A DNA stretch of 64,000 nt from Janthinobacterium aquaticum (GCF_009208565.1 NZ_WFLK01000005.1:1-64000); one strand, 5' to 3'. Shown: positions 1-8,311, numbered from the stretch's first letter. Made by a program: numbers and translations. Notes: generated by a model not told the origin, from the letters alone.

Positions 1-97
1 ACTCGCCACCAGAGCAAGCTCCGTGCTGCCGTTCGACTTGCATGTGTAAGGCATGCCGCCAGCGTTCAATCTGAGCCAGGATCAAACTCTTCAGTTT
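1..97 (-). rRNA. rrs: 16S ribosomal RNA, 5' end (partial)
   Basis: The reverse complement of 61-90 contains the universal bacterial 16S primer site (AGAGTTTGATCCTGGCTCAG) followed by the conserved start of helix 6, including the ACATGCAAGTCGAACGG segment. Aligning GAAGAG with E. coli positions 6-11 puts the mature 5' end at about base 97. The gene runs left out of the window, so only about 97 nt are present. The operon therefore points away from the cobalamin genes, and its promoter lies at 465-493. Confidence 0.97.
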
Positions 98-464
98 AAT
101 CTCTGTTACTTTGCCGTTTTACCGGCACCGTCATTGCTGACGGGTCGCTCACTCAAAAAACTGACAGGCCACTACTTTCGTAGCGTCCTATTTCATTATT
201 TCTTGTGAACATTTGATATTTTAAGTTTGACGTCAATCCGAAGATCAACGCTGCACTTCATCAAATGCCCACACTTATCGACTGTTAATTGTTAAAGAAC
301 TGTATTCGGTACTACGTGTTTCGCGCTATCGACAAAGCGTTGTGTTTGTCAGCTGCGAAGAAGGAAGAGTATGAAGCGTTTGCAGCATTTCGTCAACCTT
401 CTTTTTTTCCTTCACTCTACTGTGCAACAGCTTGTTTTGTGTGCACCGTTTTGCGAGGAGGCGA
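98..464 (-). promoter_or_regulatory. rRNA operon leader with boxA antitermination site
   Basis: This is the transcribed spacer between the rRNA promoter and mature 16S. On the minus strand at about 287-301 it holds TTCTTTAACAATT, a close match to the boxA antiterminator (E. coli TGCTCTTTAACAA) bound by NusB/NusE. The stretch has no plausible protein gene; the small open frame starting at 289 on the plus strand is inside the leader and has no ribosome site. The leader is A+T-richer than the flanking coding DNA. Confidence 0.8.
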
Positions 465-493
465 ATTATAGCCAAGGCTGATGCCGGATGCAA
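465..493 (-). promoter_or_regulatory. rRNA operon promoter
   Basis: On the minus strand: -35 TTGCAT (493-488), an exact 17-base spacer, and -10 TATAAT (470-465). It is followed by a G+C-rich discriminator (TCGCCTCC), the usual sign of stringent (ppGpp-sensitive) rRNA promoters. It fires away from cobT, whose start codon is about 58 bases from the -35. Confidence 0.75.
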
Positions 494-550
494 GGCCTTT
501 TAAAGCTGTGCTAAGGTAGCAGCAACACCATCCACACCGCTCACCTCCCC

Positions 551-1600
551 ATGCTGATACCCACCATTACCGCTATCGCCGATGCCGACCTGGCCGGCAA
601 GCTCGATCACGCCATCAATCACAAGACCAAACCACTAGGCAGTCTGGGCATGCTGGAACCGCTGGCGCGCCAGGTCGGCTTGATCCAGCAAACCATCGAA
701 CCGCAACTGCGCCTGCCTGCCGTGCTGGTATTTGCCGCCGACCATGGCGTGACCGACGAAGGCATTTCGGCCTATCCGCAAAGCGTGACCTGGCAGATGG
801 TGGAGAACTTCCTGGCCAATGGCGCGGCCATCAATGTGTTTGCACGCCAGAACGATTGCGGCCTGTATATCGTCGACGCGGGTGTCAAACATGACTTCGG
901 TGCCCGTGAAAACCTGCTCGATTTCAAGCAAGGTCCGGGCACGCGTAATTTTGCGCAGGAGCCGGCCATGACCATGCAGCAATGCGAAAACGCCATGCTG
1001 GTCGGCATGAAGCTGGCCGACACATTGACAGGCGACGTGCTGGGCTTTGGCGAGATGGGCATCGGCAATACCACCTCCGCTGCGGCGCTGATGCACAAGC
1101 TCACCGGTATTCCGGTAGCGCAATGCGTGGGCGCCGGCACTGGCTTGTCGGAAGACGGTGTGCGGCACAAACAGCAGGTGATCGAGGCGGCCGTGGCGCT
1201 GCATGCCAGTGCGAATGAACCGCTCGATGTGCTGGCGACCTTTGGCGGCTTTGAAATTGCCATGATGGCCGGCGCCATGCTGCAGGCGGCTGCCATGCGC
1301 AAGGTGCTGCTGATTGACGGCTTTATCGTTACCAGCGCTCTGCTGGTGGCGGCGCGCCTGCAGCCGGCGATACTTGATTACTGCGTGTTTTCACATTGTT
1401 CGGACGAAAGCGGCCATCGCCTGCTGCTGGCGCATCTGTTAACGCACTTGAAGGCGCGTCCACTGTTGCAACTCGACCTGCGCCTGGGCGAAGGCACCGG
1501 CGCGGTACTGGCCCTGCCGCTGCTGCATGCGGCCGTCAATTTCCTGCGCGAGATGGCCACTTTCGACTCGGCGCAGGTCAGCGAGAAGTCAGCAGACTAA
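551..1600 (+). CDS. cobT: nicotinate-nucleotide--dimethylbenzimidazole phosphoribosyltransferase
   Basis: CobT transfers phosphoribose from nicotinate mononucleotide to the lower-ligand base (5,6-dimethylbenzimidazole), giving alpha-ribazole phosphate for the cobalamin nucleotide loop. The protein is 349 aa, normal for the family (about 340-360). The N-terminal KTKPLGSLG motif and the C-terminal RLGEGTGA motif are both visible; the Glu of the latter (about E314) corresponds to the catalytic base of Salmonella CobT. The start ATG has no obvious Shine-Dalgarno sequence, but the N-terminus aligns with the family. It is the first gene of a tight cobT-cobS-cobC run (4-base gap to cobS), lies upstream of the riboswitch and so is not controlled by it in cis. 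Confidence 0.95.
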   Translation: MLIPTITAIADADLAGKLDHAINHKTKPLGSLGMLEPLARQVGLIQQTIEPQLRLPAVLVFAADHGVTDEGISAYPQSVTWQMVENFLANGAAINVFARQNDCGLYIVDAGVKHDFGARENLLDFKQGPGTRNFAQEPAMTMQQCENAMLVGMKLADTLTGDVLGFGEMGIGNTTSAAALMHKLTGIPVAQCVGAGTGLSEDGVRHKQQVIEAAVALHASANEPLDVLATFGGFEIAMMAGAMLQAAAMRKVLLIDGFIVTSALLVAARLQPAILDYCVFSHCSDESGHRLLLAHLLTHLKARPLLQLDLRLGEGTGAVLALPLLHAAVNFLREMATFDSAQVSEKSAD

Positions 1601-1604
1601 GCCC

Positions 1605-2387
1605 ATGCACCAGCTCCGCCTGTTCTTTATTGCACTGCAGTTCTTTACGCGCCTGCCGATCCCGCGCTGGGTCGGCTTCGAGTCGGCCTGGCTGCACCAG
1701 TCGTCACGCTATTTCCCGCTGGTCGGGCTGGTGGTGGGTGCGCTGTGCAGCGCTGTGTATATGGCGGCCAGTTGGCTGCTGCCGCCACTACTGGCCATGC
1801 TGCTGGCGGTGGCGGCCGGCATCTATATAACCGGCGCCTTCCACGAAGACGGCTTTGCCGATATGTGCGACGGCTTCGGTGGCGGCATGAGCCGCGAGCG
1901 CGTGCTGGAGATCATGAAGGATTCGCGCATCGGCGCCTATGGCGCAATCGGCATAATGTGTCTGCTGGGTATCAAGTGCACAGCGTTGGCGTCGTTGCCG
2001 CCAGCTGCCATCGTGACGGCCTTGCTGGTCGCCCATCCACTGTCGCGCCTGGCAGCCGCCTCGCTGATCCGCTTGATGGACTACGCGCGCGACGAAGGCA
2101 AGGCCAAGCCGATGGCGCAAACCATGAGCCGCACCGAATTTGCGATTGCCGCCGCCTGCGGCTTGCTGCCCGGCGCCGCCTGTGCGGTACTGGGCATGCT
2201 CGACTGGAGCGCACTGGCTTTTGCTGTGGTGGCTGCTGCGCTGGCGGCCTGGTTTCTGGCGCGCAAATGCCAGCGCCGGTTGCAAGGCTATACGGGCGAC
2301 TGCCTGGGCGCCGTGCAACAATTGTCGGAAGTGGCCATTTACCTGGCGATCCTGTCGAGCTTTCAGCCGCCGCTGCGTTTGTATTAG
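1605..2387 (+). CDS. cobS: adenosylcobinamide-GDP ribazoletransferase (cobalamin synthase)
   Basis: CobS is the membrane enzyme that joins adenosylcobinamide-GDP to alpha-ribazole (phosphate), closing the nucleotide loop. The open frame extends upstream inside cobT, but ATG 1605 gives the expected N-terminus (MHQLRLFFIALQFFTRLPIP) and 260 aa, near the E. coli length of 247. The acidic motif FHEDGFADMCDGFGGG at about residues 75-90 is the family's Mg/substrate signature, and several hydrophobic segments mark an integral inner-membrane protein. It follows cobT by 4 bases and abuts cobC with no gap. Confidence 0.94.
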   Translation: MHQLRLFFIALQFFTRLPIPRWVGFESAWLHQSSRYFPLVGLVVGALCSAVYMAASWLLPPLLAMLLAVAAGIYITGAFHEDGFADMCDGFGGGMSRERVLEIMKDSRIGAYGAIGIMCLLGIKCTALASLPPAAIVTALLVAHPLSRLAAASLIRLMDYARDEGKAKPMAQTMSRTEFAIAAACGLLPGAACAVLGMLDWSALAFAVVAAALAAWFLARKCQRRLQGYTGDCLGAVQQLSEVAIYLAILSSFQPPLRLY

Positions 2388-2942
2388 ATGCAACTGATCC
2401 TGATACGCCATCCGGCGCCCGACATTGCCAGCGGCCTGTGCTACGGGCGCAGCGATGTGCCGGTAGCAGCGCAGGAACTGAACAGGGTGCGCGCCAGCCT
2501 GCAAAACTCCTTGCCGCGCCAGGTACCGGTCTATTCCAGTCCGCTGTCACGCTGCCTGCAGCTGGCTACGCTCCTTGCGCAGGACTTGCACGCAGGCACC
2601 CCACAAACCGATGCCCGCCTGATGGAAATGGATTTTGGCACCTGGGAAATGCAAACCTGGCACGATATCGAGCACGCCGCCATCGACGCCTGGGCCGCCG
2701 ATCTGGTGCATTACCGGCCCGGTGGCGGCGAGAATGTGCTGACCATGGCGACCCGCGTTCAGTCGTTTCTGCAGCATCTGTTGCGCGAACAACACGCTAC
2801 CGTCATCGTGGTCTGCCATGCTGGCACCATCCGCCTGATCACTGCCCTGCAGAGCGCATGTTCACTGGAAAAAGCCGCATTGCTGGCGGCCTCATCTGCG
2901 CACAAAATCGCTTATGGCAGCAGCACCACAATTGACTTTTGA
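2388..2942 (+). CDS. cobC: alpha-ribazole phosphatase, histidine phosphatase family
   Basis: CobC removes the phosphate from alpha-ribazole-5'-phosphate (or adenosylcobalamin-phosphate). At 184 aa it has the histidine-phosphatase signature RHP at residues 7-9 (catalytic H8) and a second His in the VCHAGTIRL motif near residue 145, as in CobC/phosphoglycerate-mutase-fold enzymes. Its start codon begins at the base after the cobS stop, so translation is probably coupled. The cobC symbol here is the Salmonella one; the name is used for a different enzyme in Pseudomonas denitrificans. A general histidine phosphatase is possible on sequence alone, but context makes CobC very likely. Confidence 0.9.
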   Translation: MQLILIRHPAPDIASGLCYGRSDVPVAAQELNRVRASLQNSLPRQVPVYSSPLSRCLQLATLLAQDLHAGTPQTDARLMEMDFGTWEMQTWHDIEHAAIDAWAADLVHYRPGGGENVLTMATRVQSFLQHLLREQHATVIVVCHAGTIRLITALQSACSLEKAALLAASSAHKIAYGSSTTIDF

Positions 2943-2964
2943 GCGACATTCACCAGACAGGCCA

Positions 2965-2994
2965 TTACAGTTCCACGCCTGCTGCACGTATAAT
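2965..2994 (+). promoter_or_regulatory. promoter of the riboswitch-controlled btuB operon
   Basis: -10 TATAAT at 2989-2994 with a fair -35 TTACAG at 2965-2970 (18-base spacer). The predicted start near 3001 coincides with the beginning of the cobalamin aptamer, as expected for the promoter of a riboswitch transcript. Confidence 0.6.
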
Positions 2995-2999
2995 GGACA

Positions 3000-3210
3000 G
3001 GTTTTGGTGCCCGCGTTCATGTCCATGAACGCAGTTAAACGGGAAACACGATGCTGATCGATAGCCAACGTGTGCTGCCCCCGCAACGGTAAACAAGTGC
3101 CCTCGTTTTCAACACGAAAGCGACTGGCAGGCGATCTCTGACAACCACTGTGCCTATGCGGCATGGGAAGGTGAGATGGCTTTACTTGCAGCCCGGATAC
3201 CGGCCAGAAC
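3000..3210 (+). promoter_or_regulatory. cobalamin riboswitch aptamer
   Basis: The region carries the conserved segments of the cobalamin riboswitch in order: GGTGCCCGC at the 5' side, TTAAACGGGAA, GCTGCCCCCGCAACGGTAA (3070-3095), a CAAGTGCC arm, CCACTG followed by GGGAAGG, and the B12 box AGCCCGGATACCGGCC at 3190-3205. It binds adenosylcobalamin in nascent mRNA and turns off uptake and salvage genes when the cofactor is plentiful. It precedes btuB on the same strand and separates btuB onward from cobT-cobS-cobC. Confidence 0.95.
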
Positions 3211-3358
3211 AGGTGGAAGCGTGCGAACGGGGATGTTCGCGATCCGACTGGCCTGGCATCCGGGCTGTCTTTGATCGTCATCTTCAGTTCCCTCTTCTGT
3301 TCAATCTGGCCCACGGGGACGTCGGCTGGTTGCTTATTATTCTTACTGAAAAATTATC
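3211..3358 (+). promoter_or_regulatory. riboswitch expression platform with anti-B12-box
   Basis: Downstream of the aptamer, ATCCGGGCT at 3258-3266 is a perfect 9-base complement of AGCCCGGAT (3190-3198) in the B12 box. Counting 3250-3266, nearly the whole 16-base B12 box can pair, with one bulge and one mismatch. This looks like the alternative helix that competes with ligand folding. A small hairpin, GCGAAC/GTTCGC, lies between them. There is no U-run terminator, and the bases before the btuB ATG lack a strong Shine-Dalgarno, so translational control is more likely than termination. Confidence 0.6.
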
Positions 3359-5230
3359 ATGACTCATGCTGTTTCGCGCCACGCGGCGCTCACTTCGCTC
3401 GCGCTGGCCATTGCCGCGCCTTCCGCTTTTGCGCAAGCCACTCCCGACACTTATGACCCTGTTGTCGTTACCGCCAGCCGTTATCCACAACACCTGAGCG
3501 AAGTACTGAGCGATACGCTGACCATCAGCTCGGAAGACATCTCGCGCTCGGGCGCCAGCTCGGTAGTCGACCTGCTGCAAAAACAGCGCGGCATCGAAGT
3601 GGCGCGCAATGGCGGCCCGGGAACCTCGGCATCGGTCTTTATGCGCGGCGCTAACAGCAACCAGAACATCGTGCTGGTCGACGGCGTACGCATCGGCTCC
3701 TCGACCCTGGGCACGGCCAACTTCAGCGCCCTGCCACTGTCGAGCATCGACCATATTGAAATCGTCTACGGCCCGGCCAGTACCATGTACGGCGCCGACG
3801 CCATCGGCGGCGTAATCCAGATCTTTACCAAAAAAGGCGACGGTCCCGTGCAACTGAGCGGCTCGGTCGGCTACGGCAGCGACAATACGCGCCAGGTCGA
3901 AGCGCATGTCTCGGGCGCCACTGGCGGCGCCAACAGCTTCAGCTACGCTCTGAGCGCCGGCAAGGAAAAATCGGACGGCTACTCGGCATCGAAGCTGGGC
4001 GCGTCGTCGTTTACCTACAATCCGGACAAGGACGGCTACGACAAGGAAAGCGTCAGCGGCCAGATCGGCTACCAGATGGCAAAGGGCCACCAGGTTGGCC
4101 TGGCGTTCATGAACAGCAAACTCGATGCGCAATACGATGCCGGTCCTGGCTACGATGCACGCAGCAACCAGAAGCTGGAAAACATCTCGGTATTTACCCG
4201 CAATGAATTCACGCCCAACTGGACCAGCGAACTGCGCTACGCGGAAGCGCGCGACAAGTCGGGCGACGACAGCGCTGCCGCATCGTGGGGCAAGAGCCAG
4301 ATCGACACCAAGCAGACCGACCTGAGCTGGCAGAATGACATCCGCTTCGGCCGCGACAACCTGCAACTGCTGGCCAGCTACCGTGACGAAGACGTCACCT
4401 CAAGCAGCACGCCTGAAGTGACCGGTTCGCGCAATACCAAATCGTTTGCGGCGTCCTACAACCTGGTCCGCGGCGCGCATCTGCTGAGCGTCAGCGGCCG
4501 TCGCGACGACAGCTCGGCATTCGGCAAGCACAACACCGGCAGCGTGGCCTACGGCTACCGCTTCACCAACGCCCTGCGCGCGACCGCCAGCTACGGCACC
4601 AGCTTCCGCGCACCGACCTTCAATGAGCTGTACTACCCTGGCTATGGCCTGGCCAGCAACAAGCCTGAACGCGCACGCAACGCCGAAGTGGGCGTACGCT
4701 ACGACGACGGCGCCTCGCTGCTGAGCGCCAGCTACTACCATAACAAGGTGACCGACCTGCTGGTCAACACCACGCCTTGCCCGGACCCGACCTTTACCGG
4801 CACGTTTGGCTGCGCCTACAACGTCAACAAGGCCCTGCTGGAAGGCATCACGATTGCTGGCGCGCGCAAATTCGGCGCCTTGAATGTGACCGGCAACATC
4901 GACCTGCAAGACCCACGCGACGAAACAAAAGACAAGCAACTGGTACGCCGCGCCAAGCGCCATGCCAACTTTGCTGCCGACTACACGGTCGGTGCCTGGA
5001 CCGGCGGCGCCGAATGGCAACTGTCGGGCAAGCGCTTTGAAAACGCTGCCAACACCACCACGCTGGGCGGCTATGGCCTGGTCAATCTGTATGGCACCTA
5101 CCAGGTCAACCGCGACTGGTCGGTACTGGCGCGCTGGAACAATATCGCTGACAAGAACTACGAACTGGCGCGTTTCTACGCCACGCCAGGCTCGAACTTC
5201 TTCGTTGGCCTGCGCTACGGCATGAAGTAA
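3359..5230 (+). CDS. btuB: TonB-dependent vitamin B12 outer-membrane receptor
   Basis: BtuB imports cobalamin and other corrinoids across the outer membrane using TonB energy. The 623-aa protein starts with a signal peptide ending near residue 25 (AFAQA), followed by a TonB-box-like DPVVVTASR. A plug domain follows with GGPGTSASVFMRGANSNQ and VDGVRIG, then VYGPASTMYGADAIGGVI. A 22-strand-type barrel ends in an aromatic-containing C-terminus (FFVGLRYGMK). Length matches E. coli BtuB (614 aa). It lies directly behind the cobalamin riboswitch and before btuCD, which supports B12 rather than siderophore as substrate. Confidence 0.94.
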   Translation: MTHAVSRHAALTSLALAIAAPSAFAQATPDTYDPVVVTASRYPQHLSEVLSDTLTISSEDISRSGASSVVDLLQKQRGIEVARNGGPGTSASVFMRGANSNQNIVLVDGVRIGSSTLGTANFSALPLSSIDHIEIVYGPASTMYGADAIGGVIQIFTKKGDGPVQLSGSVGYGSDNTRQVEAHVSGATGGANSFSYALSAGKEKSDGYSASKLGASSFTYNPDKDGYDKESVSGQIGYQMAKGHQVGLAFMNSKLDAQYDAGPGYDARSNQKLENISVFTRNEFTPNWTSELRYAEARDKSGDDSAAASWGKSQIDTKQTDLSWQNDIRFGRDNLQLLASYRDEDVTSSSTPEVTGSRNTKSFAASYNLVRGAHLLSVSGRRDDSSAFGKHNTGSVAYGYRFTNALRATASYGTSFRAPTFNELYYPGYGLASNKPERARNAEVGVRYDDGASLLSASYYHNKVTDLLVNTTPCPDPTFTGTFGCAYNVNKALLEGITIAGARKFGALNVTGNIDLQDPRDETKDKQLVRRAKRHANFAADYTVGAWTGGAEWQLSGKRFENAANTTTLGGYGLVNLYGTYQVNRDWSVLARWNNIADKNYELARFYATPGSNFFVGLRYGMK

Positions 5231-5248
5231 TCACGTTGTTGAGGTAAG

Positions 5249-5281
5249 CTGCGGGCGGCGGCACCATGCCGCCGTCCGCAG
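5249..5281 (+). other. strong intercistronic hairpin between btuB and btuC
   Basis: The arms CTGCGGGCGGCGGC and GCCGCCGTCCGCAG form a 14-bp stem (one G-U pair) with a 5-base loop ACCAT. A short T run (5290-5294) follows several bases later. It could act as a partial terminator or mRNA-stability element separating expression of the abundant receptor from the ABC transporter genes. The T run is weak, so it is not called a terminator. Confidence 0.55.
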
Positions 5282-5305
5282 TGTCGTGTCTTTTAAGGGT
5301 AGTCG

Positions 5306-6331
5306 ATGCACCCATTTTTTCGCAATATGCGCCACCGTGCCACGGTGATCATCACCACGCTGCTCGTGTGCGCAATTGCCAGCCTGCTTGTTTCCGGCAT
5401 GATCGGCTCGATCGCGATTCCGCTCGCCGACATGCCCACAGCCCTGCTGCACCTGGTGCAGGGCAATCCCGATTCCCTTGCCGCCACCCTGCTTGAGCTG
5501 CGCCTCGGGCGCGCTTCAACCGCCTTTGTGACCGGCGCCGCACTGTCGCTGGCCGGCGTAATGATGCAGGCGCTGCTGCGCAATCCGCTGGCCGATCCGT
5601 ATGTGCTGGGCCTGTCCTCGGGCGCTTCGGTAGGCGCCCTGCTCGCTTTACTGCTGATGTATTCGCTGTGGGCGGTCGATGCGGCCGCCTTTGCCGGCGC
5701 CGTCATCATTTCCATGTTGCTGTACCTGCTGGCGCGGCGCGACCTGCGCGGCGGTACGGCAGCCGAAGGCGGCGCCTCCTTGCTGCTGCTGACAGGGGTG
5801 ATCCTGTCGTCGGCCAGCATGGCGCTGGTCACCCTGATGCTGTCGATTGCGCCTGAAGGACGATTGCGCACCATGGTGTTCTGGATGATCGGTGATTTGT
5901 CCGGCGCGCCGGTGCGCCTGATGCCGTGGGTAGTGCTGGCCGGCGCCATGCTCTTTGCGCTGCGCTGCGCGCGTTCGCTCAATGTGATGGCGCTGCATGC
6001 CGAGGCGGCCAGCACGCTGGGCGTGCGCGTGGGGGCGCTGCGCAAGGGCCTGTTTTTTGTCTCGGGCCTGCTGACCGCCAGCGCCGTGACCAGCGCCGGC
6101 AGCATCGGCTTTGTCGGCCTGATCGTGCCCCATGCGCTGCGCTTTGCCTGCGGCCCCGACCACCGCGTGCTGATACCGGCTGCAGCACTGGCCGGCGGCG
6201 CTTTTCTGGTGCTGGCCGATACCATGGCGCGCACCGTGCTGGCGCCGCTGCAGTTGCCCGTTGGCGTGATTACGGCCATGATCGGCGCACCGGTATTTCT
6301 GTACCAGCTGCATCGCCTGCGCCGAAAGTAA
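5306..6331 (+). CDS. btuC: cobalamin ABC transporter permease (FecCD family)
   Basis: This is the inner-membrane permease of a BtuCDF-type importer. The 341-aa protein has about ten hydrophobic segments and the FecCD signatures LRLGRASTAFVTGAALSLAG and LRNPLADPYVLGLSSGAS, plus the GSIGFVGLIVPH motif that contacts the ATPase. FecCD permeases also serve haem and siderophores, but the setting between btuB and the B12 genes assigns it to corrinoids. It ends inside a duplicated 14-base unit that also carries the btuD start. Confidence 0.9.
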   Translation: MHPFFRNMRHRATVIITTLLVCAIASLLVSGMIGSIAIPLADMPTALLHLVQGNPDSLAATLLELRLGRASTAFVTGAALSLAGVMMQALLRNPLADPYVLGLSSGASVGALLALLLMYSLWAVDAAAFAGAVIISMLLYLLARRDLRGGTAAEGGASLLLLTGVILSSASMALVTLMLSIAPEGRLRTMVFWMIGDLSGAPVRLMPWVVLAGAMLFALRCARSLNVMALHAEAASTLGVRVGALRKGLFFVSGLLTASAVTSAGSIGFVGLIVPHALRFACGPDHRVLIPAAALAGGAFLVLADTMARTVLAPLQLPVGVITAMIGAPVFLYQLHRLRRK

Positions 6332-6356
6332 CGCCATGATACTAACGCCATGATAC
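6329..6356 (+). repeat. perfect 14-bp tandem duplication at the btuC/btuD junction
   Basis: TAACGCCATGATAC occurs twice back to back (6329-6342 and 6343-6356). The first copy supplies the btuC stop (TAA), the second the btuD ATG at 6350. The ATG in the first copy (6336) opens a five-codon frame, MILTP, whose TGA overlaps the btuD ATG as ATGA. Confidence 0.95.
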
Positions 6357-7123
6357 GTACCTACCAACTGGGCCTGCACGCTGGCAGCCGCAAGCTGATC
6401 GCCAATCTGAACTGGCAGATCGACGATGGCGAATGCTGGAGCGTGATCGGGCGCAACGGCGCCGGCAAAAGCACCTTGCTGCGTACGCTGGCCGGCTTGC
6501 GCCAGCCTGACGCCGGCCACGTCACGATACAGAACCGCGACCTGCATGAGTGGCCTTTGACAGACCTGGCGCGCCAGCGCGCCTTCCTCGCGCAGGCGCG
6601 CAATGATGCGTTTTCCTACCGCGTGATTGAAACCGTGCTGTCGGCGCGTCACCCTTACCACGACCAGCATTACTGGGAAGGCAGCGACGACCAGCAGATC
6701 GCCCTCGCTTCGCTGGCGTCGATGGAAGTGGCACACCTGGCCGAGCGCGATGTGCGCAGCCTGTCCGGCGGCGAGCGCCAGCGCGTGGCGATTGCCGCCA
6801 TGCTGGCGCAAGATACCCCGCTGCTGCTGCTCGACGAGCCGGCCAATGCGCTGGACCTGGCGCATCAGGTGAGCGTAATGAACCTGCTGGCGCGCCTGTG
6901 CCGCGAGCAGCGCAAAACCGTGGTGATGGTCGGCCATGACCTGAACCTCGCGCACAGCGTGTCGAGCCATGCGCTGCTGCTGATGGGCGACGGCGGCTGG
7001 CTGGCCGGCCCGGTGGCCGAGGTGATGCAAGCCGACACCCTGTCGGACTACCTGGGCCACCCGATCGAGATCATCGAACATGGCCAGCGCAAGATATTCA
7101 TACCGAAAGAGGACATAGCATGA
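6350..7123 (+). CDS. btuD: cobalamin ABC transporter ATP-binding protein
   Basis: This is the cytoplasmic ATPase of the BtuCDF importer. In its 257 aa the motifs appear in order: Walker A GRNGAGKST (residues 34-42), Q-loop region, ABC signature LSGGERQR, Walker B LLLLDEPANALD, and the switch His in VGHDLNLA. Start ATG 6350 lies in the second copy of the 14-bp tandem duplication. The stop overlaps the next gene's start (ATGA at 7120). Haem/iron-siderophore ATPases look alike; context decides for B12. Confidence 0.9.
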   Translation: MIRTYQLGLHAGSRKLIANLNWQIDDGECWSVIGRNGAGKSTLLRTLAGLRQPDAGHVTIQNRDLHEWPLTDLARQRAFLAQARNDAFSYRVIETVLSARHPYHDQHYWEGSDDQQIALASLASMEVAHLAERDVRSLSGGERQRVAIAAMLAQDTPLLLLDEPANALDLAHQVSVMNLLARLCREQRKTVVMVGHDLNLAHSVSSHALLLMGDGGWLAGPVAEVMQADTLSDYLGHPIEIIEHGQRKIFIPKEDIA

Positions 7124-7752
7124 GCGAGAACAAAATCATCGACGCTGACACAGCCGCCATCAACGAACGCCACCGCGTGCGCATGGAACGCAAGAAAGCC
7201 ATTATCGATGCGGCCATTGCCAAGGCCGACAAGGAAATCGGCATCATTATCGTCAATACCGGCAACGGCAAGGGCAAGAGTTCGAGCGGCTTTGGCATGG
7301 CGATTCGCGCCATGGGTCACGGCATGAAAGTGGGCGTGGTGCAGTTTATCAAGGGCGCGATGTCAACCGGCGAAGAGAAATTCCTGCGCCGCTTTCCCGA
7401 CGAAATCAGCTTTCACGCCATGGGCGAAGGCTATACCTGGGAAACCCAGAACCGCGAGCGCGATATTGAAAAAGCCGAACTGGCATGGGAACAGGCCAAA
7501 ACCTTTCTGGCCGACCCCAGCTACGGCCTGGTGCTGTTTGACGAACTCAATATCGCCCTCAAATACAAATACCTCGACGTGCACAAGGTGATTGCAGACC
7601 TGCTCGAACGCCCCGCCATGCAGCATGTGGTCATTACCGGCCGCGGCGCGCCGGAGGAACTGATCGCGATTGCCGATACGGTTACGGAAATGGCCGTGGT
7701 CAAGCATGCGTATGCGGCCGGCATCGGCGCGCAGGCCGGCACCGAGTGGTAA
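7120..7752 (+). CDS. cobO: cob(I)yrinic acid a,c-diamide adenosyltransferase
   Basis: CobO/BtuR/CobA-type corrinoid adenosyltransferase attaches the 5'-deoxyadenosyl upper ligand from ATP to reduced corrinoids. The 210-aa protein has the unusual reversed P-loop GNGKGKSS (residues 48-55) and the conserved VQFIKG and LFDELNIALKY segments of the family. Its start overlaps the btuD stop by 4 bases, so it is cotranslated with the importer: corrinoids are adenosylated as they enter. The product, adenosylcobalamin precursor, also feeds the ligand of the LitR-type regulator at 61723. Confidence 0.94.
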   Translation: MSENKIIDADTAAINERHRVRMERKKAIIDAAIAKADKEIGIIIVNTGNGKGKSSSGFGMAIRAMGHGMKVGVVQFIKGAMSTGEEKFLRRFPDEISFHAMGEGYTWETQNRERDIEKAELAWEQAKTFLADPSYGLVLFDELNIALKYKYLDVHKVIADLLERPAMQHVVITGRGAPEELIAIADTVTEMAVVKHAYAAGIGAQAGTEW

Positions 7753-7759
7753 TGCATTG

Positions 7760-8311
7760 ATGCGTACCCTCGTGTTGGGCGGCGCGCGTTCCGGCAAGAG
7801 TGCGTTTGCCGAGCAACTGGCGCAATCTTCCGGCAAGGAAGTGGTGTATCTCGCCACCGCACAGGCGCGCGACGGTGAAATGGCCACGCGCATTGCGCAT
7901 CACCGGGCGCAGCGCCCCGCCAGCTGGCCCACCGTGGAAGAGCCCTTGCAACTCGGTGCGGTGCTGCGCGCGCACGCCGCGCCAGGCCGCTTGCTGCTGG
8001 TGGACTGCCTGACGCTATGGCTCAGCAATCTGATGTTCTGCTCGGGCGAGGCCTACCCCGAGGTCGGCGCCATCGAGCTGCCGGCACAGTTTCATCACGA
8101 GCGCGCGCACCTGTTGACGGTGCTGGACGAAATCGATTGCGACGTGGTGCTGGTCTCGAATGAGGTCGGCATGGGCATCGTGCCCTATGGCGCCATTTCG
8201 CGCGCGTTTCTCGATGAAGCCGGACGGCTGAACCAGGCGGTGGCGGCGCTGTGCGAGCGCGCCGTGTTTGTCGCTGCCGGGCTGCCGCTGTATCTGAAGG
8301 GTGCACCGTGA
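7760..8311 (+). CDS. cobU: adenosylcobinamide kinase / adenosylcobinamide-phosphate guanylyltransferase
   Basis: This bifunctional enzyme phosphorylates adenosylcobinamide and transfers GMP to it, activating it for CobS. The open frame begins upstream within cobO, but ATG 7760 gives the typical MRTLVLGGARSGKS start with P-loop GGARSGKS at residues 7-14, and 183 aa matches the family (about 180). The conserved LLLVDCLTLWLSN and VLVSNEVGMGIVP motifs are present. It follows cobO by 7 bases. Confidence 0.94.
   Translation: MRTLVLGGARSGKSAFAEQLAQSSGKEVVYLATAQARDGEMATRIAHHRAQRPASWPTVEEPLQLGAVLRAHAAPGRLLLVDCLTLWLSNLMFCSGEAYPEVGAIELPAQFHHERAHLLTVLDEIDCDVVLVSNEVGMGIVPYGAISRAFLDEAGRLNQAVAALCERAVFVAAGLPLYLKGAP

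Noticed and set aside
289-471. 60-codon plus-strand frame in the rRNA leader
   Set aside because: It lies between the rRNA promoter and 16S, covers boxA, and has no ribosome site.
5249-5281. Hairpin after btuB as a true terminator
   Set aside because: The T run is short and displaced by several bases, and the downstream genes have no other visible promoter.
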